This document shows positions 1-6,037 of a DNA stretch of 7,744 nt, one piece after another (within the stretch, counting starts at the first letter, position 1; the number at the start of each line of letters is the position of its first letter). This stretch comes from Hyphomicrobiales bacterium (lineage in GTDB: Bacteria > Pseudomonadota > Alphaproteobacteria > Rhizobiales > Aestuariivirgaceae), in contig JALWJW010000039.1 of NCBI GenBank assembly GCA_026996935.1, positions 1-7,744 on the forward strand. The letters are read 5' to 3'. The notes under the pieces were generated by a model. The model saw nothing but the letters and a program-made list of their open reading frames with translations, was not told the origin of the DNA and did no database searches. The translations under genes were made by a program, and so were the position numbers.

Positions 1-407
1 TTTTTATGCTCAAGGGCGCGCTTTTTAAGGGCGGCGAGCAATTTGTCCATGTCCTTTAACAATAGGTCGGCAGCGTTGACCAGTTGCACATTAAAGCAGG
101 TGTCGAGCACATCCGAAGACGTCATGCCCTGGTGGACGAAGCGGGCTTCCGGTCCAACGATTTCTGACAGGTGGGTCAGGAATGCGATAACATCGTGTTT
201 GACTTCAGCTTCAATGGCATCAATACGTTCGACATCAAATTTTGCGGCATTGCCTTTTTCCCAAACGATTTTTGCCGCTTCTTTTGGAATAATACCAAGG
301 TTGGCCTGGGCATCAGCGGCATGGGCTTCAATTTCAAACCAGATACGGAATTTTGCTTCAGGTGACCAGATGGCGGTCATTTCTTCGTTGGAATAACGAG
401 GGATCAT
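1..407 (-). CDS. purB: Adenylosuccinate lyase, N-terminal part (cut by the window start)
   Basis: Adenylosuccinate lyase acts twice in purine synthesis: it splits SAICAR to AICAR plus fumarate, and adenylosuccinate to AMP plus fumarate. The cytosolic enzyme is a homotetramer of the fumarase/aspartase superfamily. Only the first 135 codons are present. The reading begins MIPRYSNEEMTAIWSPE, the usual start of proteobacterial PurB. It contains KHDVIAFL (residues 70-77), whose His71 corresponds to the conserved catalytic-region histidine, and GMTSSDVLDT (94-103), the substrate-binding segment. The signature loop and the catalytic serine lie beyond the window. The ATG at 407 is preceded by an AAGAG-like ribosome site about six bases away. 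The gene lies 217 bases downstream of the DUF2259 gene on the same strand and has no functional tie to the paa genes. Identification is firm; completeness cannot be judged. Confidence 0.95.
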   Translation of the reverse strand, partial: MIPRYSNEEMTAIWSPEAKFRIWFEIEAHAADAQANLGIIPKEAAKIVWEKGNAAKFDVERIDAIEAEVKHDVIAFLTHLSEIVGPEARFVHQGMTSSDVLDTCFNVQLVNAADLLLKDMDKLLAALKKRALEHK

Positions 408-421
408 GGGATGCTCTTTCG

Positions 422-460
422 GTTATACAAAATGGAAGACTTTTCAATATGTATTGAAAA
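422..460 (-). promoter_or_regulatory. Candidate purB promoter with a perfect palindrome in its -35 region
   Basis: On the minus strand TATAAC (427-422) matches a sigma70 -10 box at five of six positions and lies 15 bases before the purB ATG. Just upstream is a perfect inverted repeat, TTTTCAATA-TG-TATTGAAAA as read on the plus strand (441-460), with 9-base arms. A TTGAAA (447-442) within it could serve as a -35 box, but the 14-base spacer is short. The palindrome would overlap the polymerase site, as expected for an operator. It does not resemble the E. coli PurR box. The promoter assignment is tentative; the palindrome itself is certain. Confidence 0.35.
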
Positions 461-624
461 TCGGAATTTGATGAGCAAGCGTGTAGCAGACTTGAGGAGT
501 GTTCTCAATGCGTTAAGGGGTGCAAGGGCAAAGAAATGGCAGGAAAGGTGCGTTGTAAGCCAAATAACCCACAAGTTTTATGACTTGAGTTCAAATTGGT
601 GAGACTTATTGAACTGGCTTGGTC

Positions 625-1344
625 TTACTTAACAGTGACTGGTACGGCGATAAAGCGCGTGTTTGGTCCTTCAAACCCCATTGAAAACCTGTGAACCAGA
701 ACGATGTGGCGGGTGGGGCCAGAAGGGACGTTAAATTCGATCACATCAGCAATAGTATATCTGGATGGGCAATTGCGGGTTGCCGGAACCAATTTGTCTT
801 TATAAACTTCGGCCAGTGGTGCGCCGCCTCTGGTAATTGAAAGAGAAAAGCCCTGTTCTTTTTTCAGGCCAAAGGATTTACATCTTTGGCTTAAAGGAAA
901 GCTGAGTTCTTTTAATACGTAAGAGATTTTTTTGTCGGGAGATTCGAGGTTTTTGTTACGATAAAAATCGATACGGCGTGGATTGGCGACAATTTCAGTT
1001 ACCGGGTTTGAAGCCAATAGTAAACCGGGTTCTGAAATTTTTAATTTATCAAGAATTGGTTTGGCCTTTATCATTGCGGCGTTTCTGGCTTTTGAAACGG
1101 GTGCAACGGTTTCACCAAAATTGACCCTGATCGGTGTGTTTTTTGCCCATGTGTCCTTATTGATATTAATCACATAAATGTTGGAATAGGGTGCGCCTGT
1201 GCCATCGGATGTGCCAAATTCTTCAAAGGCAAACCACACACCGTCTGGAGAAAAGCCAAGGATGTTACGCTGCGCTGTGTCGCCAGCAAGAGCAGATGTG
1301 GAAACAAATATTGAGAGTATCAGGCCGAGAAATACACGTATCAT
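625..1344 (-). CDS. Secreted DUF2259 family protein
   Basis: Predicted periplasmic protein of 239 residues with unknown biochemical role. Residues 1-20 form a classic Sec signal peptide: Arg at position 3, a hydrophobic core, then ALA before GDT for signal peptidase I. The segment from about residue 28, LGFSPDGVWFAFEEFGTSDG followed by PYSNIYVI, is the hallmark of DUF2259 (predicted secreted protein), a family I know mainly from Alphaproteobacteria. Two cysteines near residues 155 and 192 could form a disulfide in the periplasm. The ATG at 1344 lacks an obvious Shine-Dalgarno sequence. The gene begins 50 bases after the paaX stop on the same strand, so read-through from the paaIKX unit is possible. 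A promoter candidate in that gap suggests independent expression. Family assignment is fairly sure; no function is proposed. Confidence 0.8.
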   Translation of the reverse strand: MIRVFLGLILSIFVSTSALAGDTAQRNILGFSPDGVWFAFEEFGTSDGTGAPYSNIYVININKDTWAKNTPIRVNFGETVAPVSKARNAAMIKAKPILDKLKISEPGLLLASNPVTEIVANPRRIDFYRNKNLESPDKKISYVLKELSFPLSQRCKSFGLKKEQGFSLSITRGGAPLAEVYKDKLVPATRNCPSRYTIADVIEFNVPSGPTRHIVLVHRFSMGFEGPNTRFIAVPVTVK

Positions 1345-1363
1345 GTTGTTATAGTGTCAGAAT

Positions 1364-1393
1364 ACCATAAGTTGTGCAAGTATTTGCCGTCAA
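1364..1393 (-). promoter_or_regulatory. Candidate sigma70 promoter for the DUF2259 gene
   Basis: On the minus strand TTGACG (1393-1388, five of six to the -35 consensus) and TATGGT (1369-1364, four of six to the -10) are separated by 18 bases, ending 19 bases before the ATG. A second TATAAC lies even closer to the start codon. The -35 box sits just past the paaX stop codon. This is a by-eye match in AT-rich DNA and could be chance. Confidence 0.25.
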
Positions 1394-1394
1394 G

Positions 1395-2288
1395 TTAGGA
1401 TGCGGCAAAACGGTCTTTATAGTTTTGATTAACCTGATGGGGGTGGGCTTGTTGGTCAATGATATGTTGATCGATGAATTTATCGGCTTTGGGTGATAGT
1501 ATTTTGTATAGGTCGGCAACGCGCTGGCGCGCCAGACTTCCTGCGTAATCAGTTGGTAACATTTCATCGGGCAGTTGGGGGTCTTTTAAGAGGATGCGGC
1601 GGTATTGATGAATGAGAAGCGAGCGCACAACAAATGCATCCTGATTGGTTTTGTAAAAATTTTCATCAACCAGGCTAAAGTCATCGAGCAGGGATAGGTA
1701 TGAATGCGAAAACTCTTTAAGCGCCCAACTGGATTTTGCAATTGTGATCGGGTCGCTGGTTTCATCGAGATCGGCGGTGAATACGCTGACATATTTTGAT
1801 AGATTGGCCGTTCTTAATAAATCGCTGGTAGCCTTGGGGCTAACGCCAGGCTTTATGAGCAAAGTTGGTGAGAGCTGTCCAAACCCGCGCCATGTTAATA
1901 ATTGGCGGATTGATTTTCTTTGCTCTGCGCTAGTGTCGGGGTGGGCTTGTACTAATAGCCATTTGCCATCCCACGGGCGCGGCGCAAGGGCATAAATGCG
2001 TGATGAAGCATGGGCAAATGTGGTCAGGCCATCTGGTGTGATTTCATAATAGCTGCGCCTTCCAATCTGGCTTGAGACTAACCATTGTTCCTGGCTTAAG
2101 CGGTAAACGCCAGTGCGAACCAGCCGTTCGGACAGATTGAAGGGCGCTAAAAGATTTATCAGATCCCCCAGCCATATTTTCTCACCGCGCGGTTTTATGG
2201 TGTCACCAAAAACCGTAATGATCAGCGGCCCGGCGCGCGGGTCGATTTTCTTAAGCAATTGTTGCACATTTGAAGGGCTGGAGGCCAT
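1395..2288 (-). CDS. paaX: Phenylacetic acid degradation operon repressor PaaX
   Basis: PaaX represses paa promoters and is released by phenylacetyl-CoA, the first pathway intermediate. The 297 residues match the family's usual length of about 280-320. The N-terminal winged helix-turn-helix covers roughly residues 20-87, with VFGD (26-29), a probable recognition helix ERLVRTGVYRL (54-64) and the wing GRRSYYEIT (76-84). A second domain starts near WDGKWLLVQ (106-114), typical of the PaaX central region. The gene is last in paaI-paaK-paaX, starting nine bases after the paaK stop, with no strong Shine-Dalgarno sequence, so translational coupling to paaK is likely. Repressor and ligase are thus made from one transcript: the ligase produces the inducer that inactivates the repressor. 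The operator-like element upstream of paaI would make PaaX self-repressing; that is inference. Confidence 0.93.
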   Translation of the reverse strand: MASSPSNVQQLLKKIDPRAGPLIITVFGDTIKPRGEKIWLGDLINLLAPFNLSERLVRTGVYRLSQEQWLVSSQIGRRSYYEITPDGLTTFAHASSRIYALAPRPWDGKWLLVQAHPDTSAEQRKSIRQLLTWRGFGQLSPTLLIKPGVSPKATSDLLRTANLSKYVSVFTADLDETSDPITIAKSSWALKEFSHSYLSLLDDFSLVDENFYKTNQDAFVVRSLLIHQYRRILLKDPQLPDEMLPTDYAGSLARQRVADLYKILSPKADKFIDQHIIDQQAHPHQVNQNYKDRFAAS

Positions 2289-2297
2289 TAATCAATC

Positions 2298-3611
2298 TTA
2301 TCTGTTGTCTATCACACGTTGGGCTTTGCCTTCTGAGCGTGGCACGCCTTCTGGTTCGTGCAGGACGGGTTCCACGCTGACACCAATGGTGTTTTTAATT
2401 GTTTTGGCCAAAATGTGAGCTGCTTTGCTTGCTTCATCTGGTGTTGCCGAAATGGTTCGCTCGCAATGAACTTTGACCGAATCCAAATTACCTTTTTTGA
2501 GCAGTTCCAATTGATAATGAGGTGATAGGCCATTAATTGAAACCAGGATTTCCTCAATCTGGGTGGGGAACAGGTTAACCCCGCGAATAATCAGCATGTC
2601 ATCGGAGCGGCCAGTGATTTTTTCTATGCGTCGCATAGAGCGTGCCGTGCCAGGCAGAAGCCGGGTGAGGTCGCGGGTGCGATAGCGAATGATGGGAAAG
2701 GCTTCTTTGGTTAGAGATGTAAAAACCAGTTCACCAAATTCTCCATCAGGTAAAACCTCACCTGTTTCCGGGTCGATGATTTCAGGATAAAAATGGTCTT
2801 CCCAAACGTGCAAGCCATCTTTGGTTTCGATACATTCACAGGCAACGCCAGGGCCAATGACTTCTGATAAGCCGTAAATATCAACGGCGTGAATATCACT
2901 GCGGCTTTCGATTTGGGTGCGCATTTCATTGGTCCATGGTTCAGCACCAAAGATGCCGATTTCAAGGGTAAGATCTTCAGGTGAAATGTTTTGTTTTTCC
3001 ATCGAGTCCAAAATATTGAGAAGATAAGACGGCGTGACCATGATGGCACGTGGTTTGAAATCGACCAGTAATTGCACTTGCCTTGCGGTCATGCCACCAG
3101 ATACGGGAATGACGGTGCAGCCGAGTTTTTCAGCGCCGTAATGGGCACCAAGGCCGCCTGTGAACAGACCATAGCCGTAAGCAATGTGAACAATATCGCC
3201 TTTGCGCACACCCGATGCACGCATGGAACGGGCAACCACATCAGACCACATTTCAATATCGTTTTTTGTGTAACCAACAACGGTTGGTTTTCCTGTGGTG
3301 CCTGATGAGGCGTGAATGCGAACCAATTGATCTTGCGGGACGGCAAACATATCAAACGGGTAATTGTCACGCAGATCATTTTTAAGGGTAAAGGGGAATT
3401 TTGATAGATCAGATAAAGTCTTTAGATCATCAGGATGCACACCTTTATCATCAAAGGCCTTTTTGTAATGGGGGACATTGTCATAAGCGTGCTTGAGCGA
3501 CCATTTCAGGCGCTCTAATTGTAAGGTGGAGATTTCATCACGGCTGGCGGTTTCGATAGGGTCAAGGGTTTGTTTAGGCGCGGCCAACCGGGCGGCAGAT
3601 AACTTAGACAT
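2298..3611 (-). CDS. paaK: Phenylacetate-CoA ligase (AMP-forming)
   Basis: PaaK activates phenylacetate with ATP and CoA to phenylacetyl-CoA, AMP and pyrophosphate, the committed cytosolic entry step and the source of the PaaX inducer. The 437-residue protein is a full-length member of the ANL adenylate-forming superfamily. The P-loop motif SSGTTGKPT is at residues 102-110. GIFGAEPW and DIYGLSEVIGPGV follow in the middle of the protein as ATP and aryl-binding segments. YRTRDLT contains the conserved hinge-region aspartate, and Lys429 in RSEGKAQRV is the probable catalytic lysine of the mobile C-terminal domain. I chose the ATG at 3611 over the TTG at 3614 because AAAGGA lies seven bases before it. 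The start overlaps the paaI stop by eight bases (ATGTCTAA), indicating translational coupling. No defect is visible. Confidence 0.96.
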   Translation of the reverse strand: MSKLSAARLAAPKQTLDPIETASRDEISTLQLERLKWSLKHAYDNVPHYKKAFDDKGVHPDDLKTLSDLSKFPFTLKNDLRDNYPFDMFAVPQDQLVRIHASSGTTGKPTVVGYTKNDIEMWSDVVARSMRASGVRKGDIVHIAYGYGLFTGGLGAHYGAEKLGCTVIPVSGGMTARQVQLLVDFKPRAIMVTPSYLLNILDSMEKQNISPEDLTLEIGIFGAEPWTNEMRTQIESRSDIHAVDIYGLSEVIGPGVACECIETKDGLHVWEDHFYPEIIDPETGEVLPDGEFGELVFTSLTKEAFPIIRYRTRDLTRLLPGTARSMRRIEKITGRSDDMLIIRGVNLFPTQIEEILVSINGLSPHYQLELLKKGNLDSVKVHCERTISATPDEASKAAHILAKTIKNTIGVSVEPVLHEPEGVPRSEGKAQRVIDNR

Positions 3612-4056
3612 CAAGAATTCCTTTATCTGAAATGGTGCGAGACTTGCCGCGAAACAGGGCGACTACTTTGTTTTGTGAATTTGTAACGGCAACATCATAA
3701 ACGCCAGATCGACCGGCGCGGTGTTTTTCAATGGCACAAGCAGTTAGCTTTTCGCCCAACATGACCGGGTGTAAAAATGAAATATCAGCACCGGCTGCAA
3801 CCGTAGTTTTGTTGTATGAATTACAGGCAAAGGCAAAGGCGCTATCTGCTAAGGTGAAAATATATCCACCGTGGCAGGTTTGATGGCCGTTGAGCATTTT
3901 GTCAGTAATGATCATAGAAAGTGTTGCAGAGCCGGGTGAGATTTCGTCAATATTTATACCTAAACCATGTGTAGCCTGATCGGCTTTAAACATTTTTTGA
4001 GCGCATCGATGTGCGATTTTTTGCGCGGTGTCTGAGGCCGCAATGTTATCTGTCAT
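3604..4056 (-). CDS. paaI: Hydroxyphenylacetyl-CoA thioesterase PaaI
   Basis: PaaI is a hot-dog fold acyl-CoA thioesterase that hydrolyses phenylacetyl-CoA derivatives, especially ring-hydroxylated ones. It is thought to rescue CoA when the pathway stalls on toxic epoxide or hydroxylated intermediates. The 150-residue protein carries the family signature LNGHQTCHGGYIFTLADSAF at residues 55-74. Asn56, His62 and the probable catalytic Asp71 correspond to the active-site residues of E. coli PaaI. ALFRGKS near the C-terminus is also conserved. I chose the ATG at 4056 because an AGAGGGA ribosome site lies eight bases upstream; an upstream in-frame start would add 15 residues, MFLYRFIF and onward, that do not look like PaaI. 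It is the first gene of the minus-strand unit, directly below the operator-like element at 4088-4126. Confidence 0.94.
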   Translation of the reverse strand: MTDNIAASDTAQKIAHRCAQKMFKADQATHGLGINIDEISPGSATLSMIITDKMLNGHQTCHGGYIFTLADSAFAFACNSYNKTTVAAGADISFLHPVMLGEKLTACAIEKHRAGRSGVYDVAVTNSQNKVVALFRGKSRTISDKGILDV

Positions 4057-4078
4057 TATTTTATTCCCTCTTGTTGAG

Positions 4079-4084
4079 AATATA
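4079..4084 (-). promoter_or_regulatory. Candidate -10 box of the paaIKX promoter
   Basis: TATATT on the minus strand (five of six to the consensus) lies 22 bases before the paaI ATG. It would give a short leader holding the AGAGGGA ribosome site. No good -35 box is found 16-18 bases upstream; the region there is TTCCCT-like. The palindromic element at 4088-4126 occupies exactly that space, which fits a repressed promoter. Confidence 0.4.
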
Positions 4085-4087
4085 AAG

Positions 4088-4126
4088 CGATACAAAAACA
4101 AAAGGGAAGTAAAAAAATTCGTATCA
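4088..4126. promoter_or_regulatory. Putative PaaX operator upstream of paaI
   Basis: CGATAC (4088-4093) and GTATCA (4121-4126) are inverted half-sites separated by exactly 27 bases; the inner five bases, GATAC and GTATC, pair perfectly. E. coli PaaX operators are described as TGATTC-N27-GAATCA, so spacing and half-site type agree except for one shifted base. The half-site centres are 33 bp apart, about three helical turns, placing them on one DNA face. The element covers the -35 region of the candidate paaI promoter and also lies upstream of the divergent DUF2147 gene. The 27-base spacer is A-rich on the plus strand. No binding data are available; assignment rests on spacing, position and a matching element before paaA. 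Confidence 0.6.
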
Positions 4127-4195
4127 GATATTATTCTTTATATTGAAGTAAAAATACGTAACGATAGTTTGGTGAAAAAACGGGAGGAATATGAA

Positions 4196-4597
4196 ATGAA
4201 GAAATTTTGGACATTTGCAACTGCCACGATCGCTGGCGCAATGATGTTTGCCGGCAGTGCTCAGGCTTTAAGCCCTGACGGGGTGTGGCGGACAGCTAAA
4301 GGTTGGAAGGTGAAAGTTTATAAGTGCGGTGGTGCGTATTGCGGTAAGGTTGTTGGCGGTACAAAAGCCAAAGATGTGAATAATCCGAATAAGGCTTTGC
4401 AATCGCGTAAAATGGTTGGTGTTCGGATGATTTGGGGGATGAAAGGTTCAAACGGGAAATATACCGGCAAGCTTTATAACCCCAATGATGGAAAAGTTTA
4501 TACGGGTAAAATCAAGGTCAATAGTGCACGTAATATGACGCTTTCGGGCTGTGCGCTGGCGGGTTTGATCTGCAAAAGCCAGACTTGGACAAAATAG
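4196..4597 (+). CDS. Small secreted DUF2147 family protein
   Basis: A 133-residue predicted periplasmic protein of unknown function. Residues 1-24 form a Sec signal peptide: MKK, a hydrophobic stretch, then SAQA before LSPDG. The mature part follows the DUF2147 pattern: a P-D/V-G-x-W opening, KVYKCGGAYCGKVVG, DVNNPNKALQSRKMVG, then repeated G-x-Y strand segments and a closing SQTWTK. Four cysteines (44, 49, 119, 126) could form two disulfides after export. The ATG at 4196 has a strong GGGAGG site eight bases upstream; an earlier ATG at 4191 is in another frame. Nothing in DUF2147 is known to me to take part in phenylacetate breakdown. Its place between the divergent paa units, beside an operator-like element, makes co-regulation possible but unproven. 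Confidence 0.82.
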   Translation: MKKFWTFATATIAGAMMFAGSAQALSPDGVWRTAKGWKVKVYKCGGAYCGKVVGGTKAKDVNNPNKALQSRKMVGVRMIWGMKGSNGKYTGKLYNPNDGKVYTGKIKVNSARNMTLSGCALAGLICKSQTWTK

Positions 4598-4613
4598 CGG
4601 CTGGACAAAATAG
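4586..4613 (+). repeat. Short direct repeat spanning the DUF2147 stop codon
   Basis: The 12-base word TGGACAAAATAG occurs at 4586-4597, where it encodes the last codons and the stop, and again at 4602-4613, with four bases between the copies. A degenerate third copy, GGCAAAACAG, follows at 4620-4629. This looks like a small local duplication by slippage; no regulatory role is evident. Confidence 0.7.
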
Positions 4614-4664
4614 GAGATAGGCAAAACAGGAGCTTAAACCGAGTGAATTTTTAATAATAGTTTC

Positions 4665-4709
4665 AAGTGATACAGTTTTTGTTGTCAGAGTGTGAAAACT
4701 GTGTCACTT
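4665..4709. promoter_or_regulatory. Long inverted repeat upstream of paaA, putative PaaX operator
   Basis: Two 15-base arms, 4665-4679 (AAGTGATACAGTTTT) and 4695-4709 (AAAACTGTGTCACTT), are complementary except for one pair, a T opposite a G, and are separated by 15 bases. Inside it, TGATAC (4668-4673) and GTGTCA (4701-4706) are 27 bases apart, the same geometry as the element before paaI and as the reported E. coli PaaX operator. TTGTCA (4682-4687) in the centre matches a -35 box at five of six positions, but no convincing -10 follows, so the paaA start site cannot be fixed. The arms could also fold as an RNA hairpin after DUF2147, but the stem is AT-rich and no clean U-tract follows. An operator reading is preferred. 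Confidence 0.7.
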
Positions 4710-4756
4710 TATCCCCTGTCTAGTATTGGCCTGATATTGGCAGACAAAGGGATAAA

Positions 4757-5728
4757 ATGATGGATGTACACAATGACGACGAAGACATGCGCGCGCGGTT
4801 TGATACTTATGTGGCCGATGAGGGCAAGGTTGAGCCTAAAGACTGGATGCCGCAAGGTTATCGAAAAACGCTAATTCGACAAATTTCTCAACATGCACAT
4901 TCTGAAATTATTGGTATGCAGCCTGAAGGGAACTGGATTTCTCGCGCGCCTTCTTTGCGGCGTAAAATGATTTTGATTGCCAAGGTGCAAGACGAGGCAG
5001 GCCATGGGCTATATCTTTATTCAGCCGCTGAGACATTAGGTGTTTCGCGTGATGAGATGGATGAGGCGCTTTTGTCTGGTAAGGCTAAGTATTCCTCGAT
5101 TTTCAATTATCCAACGCTAAACTGGGCCGATGCGGTGATTATTGGCTGGCTGGTTGATGGGGCCGCGATTACCAATCAAATCCCGCTTTGTCGGTGTTCG
5201 TTTGGCCCTTATGGCCGTGCAATGGTGCGGGTGTGTAAGGAAGAAGCGTTTCATCAGCGTCAGGGTTTTGAAGGCATGATGGTACTTGCCAAAGGTACGC
5301 CAGAGCAAAAGGCCATGGCGCAAGATGCGTTAAACCGCTGGTGGTGGCCAGCGATCAAAATGTTTGGCCCGCCAGATAGTGACAGCCCCCATTCAGACCA
5401 GAATATGTTGTGGAAAATCAAGCGTTTCTCGAATGATGAATTACGTCAGAAATATCTTGATATGGTGGTAAAGCAGGCTCATGCTCTGGGGCTTGAGATT
5501 CCTGACCCTGATCTTAAATTTGATGAGAAAGCAGGCCATTGGGTTTCTGGTCCGATGGATTGGGATGAATTTTGGGCGGTGGTTAAAGGCAATGGGCCTT
5601 GTAATCGTCAACGTCTTAAACATCGTCAAAAGGCCCATGATGATGGTTTATGGGTGCGAGAAGCGGCGGTGGCTTTTGCTGAAAAACAAACACAGCGTCA
5701 ACAGAAATCAAATAAAAAGGCGGCTTAG
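4757..5728 (+). CDS. paaA: 1,2-phenylacetyl-CoA epoxidase, catalytic subunit PaaA
   Basis: PaaA is the diiron monooxygenase subunit of the cytosolic PaaABCE complex. It inserts one oxygen atom from O2 into phenylacetyl-CoA to give the 1,2-epoxide. The 323-residue protein is of usual length and ferritin-like. All six metal ligands expected from E. coli PaaA are present at a constant offset of 11: Glu50, Glu80 and His83 (in DEAGH), Asp134, Glu163 and His166 (in EEAFHQRQ). The C-terminus ends in a Gln/Lys-rich tail, a likely disordered extension. Two adjacent ATGs (4757, 4760) follow an AAAGGGA ribosome site; the second has the better spacing of eight bases, so the true start may be 4760. It heads paaABCDE, below the long inverted repeat. 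Confidence 0.97.
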   Translation: MMDVHNDDEDMRARFDTYVADEGKVEPKDWMPQGYRKTLIRQISQHAHSEIIGMQPEGNWISRAPSLRRKMILIAKVQDEAGHGLYLYSAAETLGVSRDEMDEALLSGKAKYSSIFNYPTLNWADAVIIGWLVDGAAITNQIPLCRCSFGPYGRAMVRVCKEEAFHQRQGFEGMMVLAKGTPEQKAMAQDALNRWWWPAIKMFGPPDSDSPHSDQNMLWKIKRFSNDELRQKYLDMVVKQAHALGLEIPDPDLKFDEKAGHWVSGPMDWDEFWAVVKGNGPCNRQRLKHRQKAHDDGLWVREAAVAFAEKQTQRQQKSNKKAA

Positions 5729-5737
5729 GAGAGAGAT

Positions 5738-6037
5738 ATGTCTGGTTCTGAACAAAAAAGGGAATGGCCGCTGTTTGAGGTGTTTATTCGCTCAAAACAC
5801 GGGGTGGCGCATGTTCACGCAGGTAGTATTCATGCTGCTGATAGTACGATGGCATTGGAAAATGCGCGCGATGTTTATACGCGGCGCGGGGAGGGCAGCT
5901 CAATCTGGGTGATGCCTTCTAGTGAAATTACAGCTTCTGCGCCGTCCAGTAAAGCGGCATTGTTTGAGCCGTCAGATGACAAAGTTTATCGTCATCCGAC
6001 ATTTTATGATGTACCTGATGATCTTGAGGTGTTGTAA
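5738..6037 (+). CDS. paaB: 1,2-phenylacetyl-CoA epoxidase, subunit PaaB
   Basis: PaaB is the small structural subunit of the phenylacetyl-CoA epoxidase. It bridges PaaAC heterodimers in the assembled complex and has no catalytic centre of its own. The 99 residues compare with 95 in E. coli. The family pattern is clear: WPLFEVFIRSKHG (10-22), HVHAGSIHAAD (25-35), ALENARDVYTRRGEG (39-53), SIWVMPSSEI and a closing KVYRHPTFYDVPDD. The gene starts nine bases after paaA, with GGAGAG directly before the ATG overlapping the paaA stop region. Its stop codon is immediately followed by the paaC start. No anomalies are seen. Confidence 0.96.
   Translation: MSGSEQKREWPLFEVFIRSKHGVAHVHAGSIHAADSTMALENARDVYTRRGEGSSIWVMPSSEITASAPSSKAALFEPSDDKVYRHPTFYDVPDDLEVL

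Noticed and set aside
411..602. Open frame of 63 codons on the plus strand between purB and the DUF2259 gene
   Set aside because: No ribosome site, no recognisable family, and it covers the likely purB promoter region; regarded as chance.
588..615. Inverted repeat AGTTCAA / TTGAACT just after the DUF2259 stop, as a terminator
   Set aside because: Stem of only seven AT-rich pairs with a 14-base loop and no following U-tract on the minus strand; a weak terminator cannot be excluded but is not supported.
1338..1343. GTATCA at the DUF2259 start codon, as a possible further PaaX half-site
   Set aside because: The position where its partner should lie reads CAAATA; no symmetry.
4028..4195. In-frame N-terminal extension of the DUF2147 protein starting at 4028
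   Set aside because: It would begin inside paaI on the other strand and bury the signal peptide; the ATG at 4196 has a strong ribosome site and gives a proper Sec signal.
4691..4708. CRP-like site TGTGA ... TCACT in the paaA upstream region, as CRP acts on the E. coli paaA promoter
   Set aside because: The half-sites are eight bases apart rather than six, and the right half overlaps the inverted repeat arm, which explains it better.
4726..4742. Sigma54-like -24/-12 element (TTGGC ... TTGGCA) with GG-N10-GC spacing before paaA
   Set aside because: The GG and GC spacing is right and about 11 of 14 consensus positions match, but transcription would begin near 4753, downstream of the AAAGGGA ribosome site and only four bases before the ATG. 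No sigma54 activator gene is in the window. Probably chance.
4801..4806. A further TGATAC word inside the start of paaA
   Set aside because: No GTRTCA partner is found 27 bases away, so it is treated as coding sequence only.
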